This document shows positions 57,660 to 64,000 of a DNA stretch of 64,000 bases, in pieces. The DNA is taken from the NCBI GenBank assembly GCA_963815965.1, contig CAWFIT010000001.1, forward strand, positions 62,001-126,000. Direction: 5' to 3'. Origin of the DNA: DASVFB01 sp963815965 (GTDB taxonomy: Bacteria; Actinomycetota; Thermoleophilia; Gaiellales; Gaiellaceae). Below the pieces are notes generated by a model. It worked only from the letters and a program-made list of their open reading frames with translations. It searched no databases and had not been told where the DNA came from. The translations under genes were made by a program, and so were the position numbers. How positions within the stretch are numbered: the stretch's first letter is position 1; every line of letters begins with the position of its first letter.

Positions 57660-58544
57660 TCGCTGGATCGTCAGCAGGCGCGGTTCGGCATGCTCGACCT
57701 GGAGCGTCGTATGCTCGAGCTCGAACCGGTCGTGGAGCATCTGCTCGAGGTGGCGGCGCGTCGCGTGGCAGTCGGAGTCGGGCGCAACGAGGATGTGCGC
57801 TGCCAGCGCAGGGAAGCCGCTGGTCACAGTCCAGACGTGCAGGTCGTGCACCTCGACGACGTCCGGCTCGGCCACCAGCGCCCGCCCCACGGCTTCGGGG
57901 TCGATCCCCGAAGGCGAGCGCTCGAGGAAGATCGACGACGACTCGCGCAGCAGGCCCCAGCTTGCCCACAGCATCAGCGCGGCGACGCACAGGCTCGCGA
58001 TCGGATCGAACCGGTTCCAGCCGGTCACGAGGATCAACGCGCCGGCGATCGCCGTCGCCGCGAAGGCGACGCTGTCCGTGGCGACGTGCAGAAACGCGCC
58101 GCGGACGTTCAGACTCTCGCGTGACGCTCGTGCGAGCACGCCGGTCGCCGCCAGGTTCACGACGATGCCGGCGAGCGCAACGGCGACGACGATCCCCCCG
58201 CGCACCTCGTCGGGCGAGATCAGCCGGCGCACCGCCCCGTAGACGATCAGCAGCGCGACGACGAGCAGCGTGATGCCGTTCACCTGCGCGGCGAGGATCT
58301 CCAGGCGCCTGTAGCCGAACGTCCAGCGTCCTTGCGCAGGCCTCGAAGCGAGCGTCGCGGCGAAGAGCGCGAACGCGAGCGCGCCTGCGTCGGTCAGCAT
58401 GTGCCCGGCGTCCGCGAGCAGCGCCAACGATCCGGCGATCAGCGCTGCGACGACCTCGGCGACAAGGAACACGACGATCAGTGCGAGCGCGATCGCGAGC
58501 GCACGACGATCCGTCGCTACGCGTTGTCCATGATCGTGGGTCAT
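57657..58544 (-). CDS. Cation diffusion facilitator (zinc/cobalt/cadmium exporter, CzcD-like)
   Basis: A 295-residue membrane protein with six TM helices. LLADAGHMLTDAGALAFAL carries the HxxxD metal site of TM2 and HVATDSVAFAATAIAGAL that of TM5. The C-terminal cytoplasmic domain has VVEVHDLHVWTVTSG. MTHDHG at the start adds His residues. It likely exports Zn2+, Co2+ or Cd2+ against protons. Its ATG overlaps the stop of the M48 protease gene. Confidence 0.92.
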   Translation of the reverse strand: MTHDHGQRVATDRRALAIALALIVVFLVAEVVAALIAGSLALLADAGHMLTDAGALAFALFAATLASRPAQGRWTFGYRRLEILAAQVNGITLLVVALLIVYGAVRRLISPDEVRGGIVVAVALAGIVVNLAATGVLARASRESLNVRGAFLHVATDSVAFAATAIAGALILVTGWNRFDPIASLCVAALMLWASWGLLRESSSIFLERSPSGIDPEAVGRALVAEPDVVEVHDLHVWTVTSGFPALAAHILVAPDSDCHATRRHLEQMLHDRFELEHTTLQVEHAEPRLLTIQR

Positions 58545-59615
58545 GCTGTCACGGCGGCGATGCGTTCCACCGGAGTCGGGTGCGTGAAGATGAACGCGTA
58601 GACGAGCCGCGGCGGATCGAGGTCTGCGAGATTCGCCTTCGCGATCCGCCGGAATGCAGCCTCGAACGCGGCGGGATCGTGCGTCAGGTCGAGCGCGAAC
58701 CGGTCCGCGCGCCGCTCGAGCCGGCGAGAGAAGGCGGCGGTGAGCGGCAGGCTGACGAGCTCGAGCAGTCCCCACGCGAACATCAGAACCGGAATCCGAC
58801 GCGGCGTCGGATCGAGCGGCCACGCCACGAGCACCGCAACGGCCGCGCTCAGCGCGGCGAGCAAAGTCCCCTTGGCAATGTCACGGTGTCGCCGATGTCC
58901 GAGCTCGTGCGCGACGACGACCTCGAGCTCCGGCCGCGCCGCTTCCGTGAGCAACGTGTCGAACAGGACGACACGGCGCGTGCTCCCGATCCCCGACACG
59001 TAGGCGTTGTGCTTGCGCGTGCGACGGCTCGCGTCGGAAACGAGCACGTCGCGAATCGGAACGCCGGCACGACGCGCGAGCGCACGCAGGCCGTCAGCGA
59101 GCTCGACGTCCTCGAGCGGCTGAAAACGGTTGAAGATCGGCTCGAGCAGAAGCGGCGCCGCAAAAACGAGCAGCAGCACGAGGAGGCTCGCGCCGATCAC
59201 TGCGACGAGCGGCCACCACGACGGGAAAGAGGCGGATCGAACCCAGGAGAGCGACCATCGCCGCCCCGGTGAGCACGCAACCCACGGCCAGGCCCTTCAC
59301 CTGGTCGAGGAACCAGTCGCGCATCCGCTGCGTAGAAAAGCCCCAGCGGCGTTCACGCGCAAAGCCGCGCCAGAAGGCGATCGGCAGCCGTGCCAGCTCC
59401 ACGACCGCGAGGACGAGCGCCGTAAAGAGGAGGGTCTGCACCCACCAGGGGCCGCCGGTCGCGGCAAAGAGCTTGTCTCCCAGCCAACTGAATGCGAGTA
59501 ATGCCGTCACACCTGTTGAAACCGCGATGTCTGCGGCAAGGGCGTAATAGAGCGGACGGTGGTAGGCGCGGGCACGGGCTACCTCGTCGGGAGAGAAGAG
59601 AACCGTGGGAACCAT
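58541..59615 (-). CDS. M48-family membrane zinc metalloprotease (one frameshift)
   Basis: A Ste24-like protease of 357 residues once one base is removed. The N-terminal part has MVPTVLFSPDEVARARAYHR, several TM helices and RRWGFSTQRMRDWF. The rest, in another frame, includes RKHNAYVSGIGSTRRVVLFD, the zinc motif VVAHELGHRRHRD (HExxH) and RRLERRADRFALDL, the later Glu/Asp region. The join is near 59,213, where CCCGTCGTGG has one extra G. Likely degrades misfolded membrane proteins. It is coupled with the CDF gene. Confidence 0.88.
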
Positions 59616-59647
59616 CTTTTTCGTAAGTGAGGTTAATTGACGGTCTC

Positions 59648-59653
59648 TACCAT
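59648..59653 (+). promoter_or_regulatory. -10-like hexamer for the FtsH-like gene
   Basis: TACCAT, 6 nt before the ATG at 59660. The divergent M48 gene starts 45 bp away, so both promoters share this short region. Confidence 0.45.
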
Positions 59654-59659
59654 TCATCT

Positions 59660-62049
<2,390 letters not shown>

Positions 62050-62065
<16 letters not shown>

Positions 62066-62796
62066 GCGTCCCGAAGCGCTTCTCGCTCGCGTACCTCGCG
62101 CTGGCTGCACTGCTCGGCGTCGCCGTGGGCGTGTTCGTCCTGCTGATCGAGCGCCCCGCTCCCGAGCCGCCGCCGGCATGGTCCGCATGGACGCCGACCG
62201 CGACCGATCGCAGCGACCGGCAAGAGCAGATTGCGAACCACGTCGCGGCCGAGTATCGCCAGGGCGACGGCAAGAAGCTGGTGAACGTCGTCGTGCGCGA
62301 TCCGTCCAAGGCGCCGAACCCGATTCAGGACATAGCGCTCACGCGAACACTCCAACCGACGCAGCGCAGCGACATCATCAACGCCGATTCCACAGACCGA
62401 ACCGCGATGTATGTCCTTTGCGGATCGGGCGGTCCTCCTGGGTGCGCGATCAAAGCCGGGAAGCCGTCCAAGGCGCGTACGGACGTGCTTCGCCGCGAAG
62501 CGCTCGAGCTTGCGCTTTACACGTTCCGGTATCTCGACCAGACCGACTCGGTCGTCGCGTTCTTCCCGCCGAAGGACCTCTCGGACGTCATGTATTTCAC
62601 GAAAGTGGATCTCGAGAAGCAGCTGAAGATTCCTCTGCGACACACGCTTGCGAGGCCGAAGGGACCGATTCCCGCGAGCCTCTCGGCGACAGAGCGCCAG
62701 CGGATCGACGAGCTCACCTCGCCGCGGCAGTTCCGCGCATCGTTGCGTCAGGAATCGAACGGCGCGAACGCACTTCTGCTCGCGCCCGGGAGCTAG
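62050..62796 (+). CDS. Single-pass membrane protein of unknown function
   Basis: A 248-residue protein whose ATG overlaps the end of the protease gene by 16 bp. Residues about 12-32 (LAYLALAALLGVAVGVFVLL) are a signal anchor. The rest (AAEYRQGDGKKLVNVVVRD, VVAFFPPKDLSDVMYFTKV) is probably outside the cytoplasm and shows no known motif. Because it is translationally coupled to the FtsH-like gene, it may be an adaptor or substrate of that protease; this is inference only. Confidence 0.6.
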
Positions 62797-62861
62797 GGAT
62801 GCAGCGCGACCCGCTCCTCGCATGCACCATCGGCTCGGCTTACTGGTGAACGGTCGACCAC

Positions 62862-62878
62862 GCCGCCCGTGTGGCGGC
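62862..62878. terminator. Hairpin between convergent genes
   Basis: GCCGCC-CGTGT-GGCGGC in the 106-bp gap between the genes ending at 62796 and 62903. No T-run is present. It is at the right place for a shared terminator. Confidence 0.3.
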
Positions 62879-62902
62879 CGAAGTAGGACCGACGGGGAAG
62901 GC

Positions 62903-64000
62903 TCAGAAACGAACCGAGACGTTCCGGCCGCCGAGCGTCCCGAAGATGCGGTGGTTCCGCACCTGGAGGAAGCCGCTCGCTGCCCGGGTGCCACCGACGG
63001 AGACGATGCCGCGTTCGCTGCCTGAAACGAGCGTCCCGAGCTTGGACGTGGAGAACGTCAAGCGCCCGCTGAGCGCGAGCCCCGGTACGTCGCTGTAGGC
63101 GGAGTAGTGGAACACGTCGAAGTCGTCGCCGCTCAGCTGCCCGTGCTCGAGGCCGGCAGACCATCCGGCCGGGTACACGGTCAACCATGATGCTTCGGCC
63201 TCGCGCAGCGTGGCAATCGTCGCTGCGAGTGTCCGCCCGACTAGACCGCCGACCGCGATCGGCTTCGCCGCCGCCACCGATGCAGGGATTGGGTCGAGCG
63301 GCCTGATCGTCAGAGGCACGCGGTCGCAACGCGCCGTTGGAACGCGGCCGACGATCCACGAACGCACCGCCTTGTTCACGCAGGTCGAGGAGCTCACGAC
63401 CATGTGCCCGACACCGGGTGCGACGACGACGCGGCCCTGACGGAAGCGCGCGGCAACCGCGATGCCGTCGCGCGGCGGCGTCCGCACGTCGCGATCGCCG
63501 GCGAGCACCAGCACCGGCACATCCGGCATCGTTCCGGTCGTTGCACGCGCCGGTCCCGTCGGCCAGCCGAGGCATTCCGCTGCCTGCCCCTGCGCTGCCC
63601 ACGTGCCGAAGCCGCGGAACGACGCCGACGGCACGGCCGCGACGGCGCTCGCGAGGAGCCCGGGACGTGCCCCGGGCGGCGTCTCGTAACGCCACGGGAA
63701 CGGCCCGTCGTTGCACATCGTCGCGAACAGCACCGCGTTGTTCACTTGCCCGGTGGACTGCTCTCCGATGAGCGCGGCGAGATGCTCGAGGTGCTTCGGC
63801 CGTCCTTCGAGCGCGGCTCTCACCGCGGCCGGCAACGCCACGGCGATTCCGGTGTTCAGGTCGCTCGTGACGGCGAGGCCGAGCAGCGCGCGCCCGTCGA
63901 TGTGAACTCGCCGCAGCGTGGGCGCCCAGCCGGTCCGGTAGACGGGAACCCGCGCCTCGAGGGGATGGGCCGCGAGCCTGTTCGCCAGCCGAGCGAAGTC
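62903..64000 (-). CDS. TAP-type alpha/beta hydrolase, C-terminal part (5' end beyond window)
   Basis: The open frame continues uninterrupted through 64000 (366 codons), so the start lies outside. The readable end includes VLFATMCNDGPFPWR, DVPVLVLAGDRDVRTPP (the acidic residue strand) and APGVGHMVVSS (catalytic His), typical of the TAP-like C-terminal region of tripeptidyl aminopeptidase-type hydrolases. The nucleophile serine is not in the window. The last 100 residues form an extra domain. Substrate uncertain. Confidence 0.75.
   Translation of the reverse strand, partial: DFARLANRLAAHPLEARVPVYRTGWAPTLRRVHIDGRALLGLAVTSDLNTGIAVALPAAVRAALEGRPKHLEHLAALIGEQSTGQVNNAVLFATMCNDGPFPWRYETPPGARPGLLASAVAAVPSASFRGFGTWAAQGQAAECLGWPTGPARATTGTMPDVPVLVLAGDRDVRTPPRDGIAVAARFRQGRVVVAPGVGHMVVSSSTCVNKAVRSWIVGRVPTARCDRVPLTIRPLDPIPASVAAAKPIAVGGLVGRTLAATIATLREAEASWLTVYPAGWSAGLEHGQLSGDDFDVFHYSAYSDVPGLALSGRLTFSTSKLGTLVSGSERGIVSVGGTRAASGFLQVRNHRIFGTLGGRNVSVRF

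Overview
The window looks like a chromosomal segment of a high-GC actinobacterium, most likely of the Thermoleophilia (Gaiellales/Solirubrobacterales-like) branch. This placement is inferred from GC content, GTG/TTG start use, split PurL/PurQ/PurS and many apparently leaderless promoters; no rRNA, tRNA, CRISPR array or insertion sequence was seen. The sequence carries many single-base insertions that break otherwise excellent genes, so it probably derives from a draft or metagenome assembly.

Layout. 1-2.5 kb: the end of an endonuclease/phosphatase-like gene, a SRPBCC protein, pheA and two small coiled-coil or membrane proteins. 2.6-6.0 kb: rpsF-ssb-rpsR-rplI and dnaB. 6.2-13.7 kb: two small genes, then purA, purD, purE, an M20 peptidase, purB, purC, purS and purQ. 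13.7-19.3 kb: a mostly minus-strand block with an enolase-superfamily enzyme, a NYN-type protein, an intradiol dioxygenase, an AlkZ-like protein, VOC, NTF2-like and GNAT proteins and an EamA transporter. 19.3-27.9 kb: purL-purF, a small membrane/VOC/CtaG-like minus block, a VOC-like gene, purM-purN and purH. Thus nearly all of de novo purine synthesis to IMP and AMP is here; purK is absent from the window and PurE has an altered active-site motif.

27.9-46.4 kb: an MFS exporter, a soluble-adenylyl-cyclase-like giant regulator, a roughly 3,630-residue secreted mosaic protein (Ig domains, peptide-binding protein, beta-helix, PVNE pentapeptide arrays, PPC domain, gingipain-like protease, TolB-type propeller), and an MFS protein fused to a cyclic-nucleotide-binding domain. 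46.5-54 kb: sulfur metabolism (a CBS-domain cystathionine beta-synthase, BolA, monothiol glutaredoxin, a cystathionine gamma-synthase-type enzyme), a fused membrane/spermidine-synthase-like protein, an MBL-fold hydrolase and an F420/PPOX-type protein. 53.6-64 kb: a glycosyltransferase and glycogen-debranching-type glucosidase pair, SDR, CDF metal exporter, M48 protease, an atypical FtsH-like protease with a small membrane partner, and a truncated TAP-type alpha/beta hydrolase.

The most interesting signals are the secreted mosaic protein with its PVNE arrays, a 107-bp palindromic element present twice (with a shorter third copy whose closing stem has changed but still pairs), and a consistent TAnnnT hexamer 6-9 nt before 17 start codons. 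The indel pattern (nearly all single extra bases, clustered) is best read as sequence error and should be resolved before any of the affected genes is called a pseudogene.
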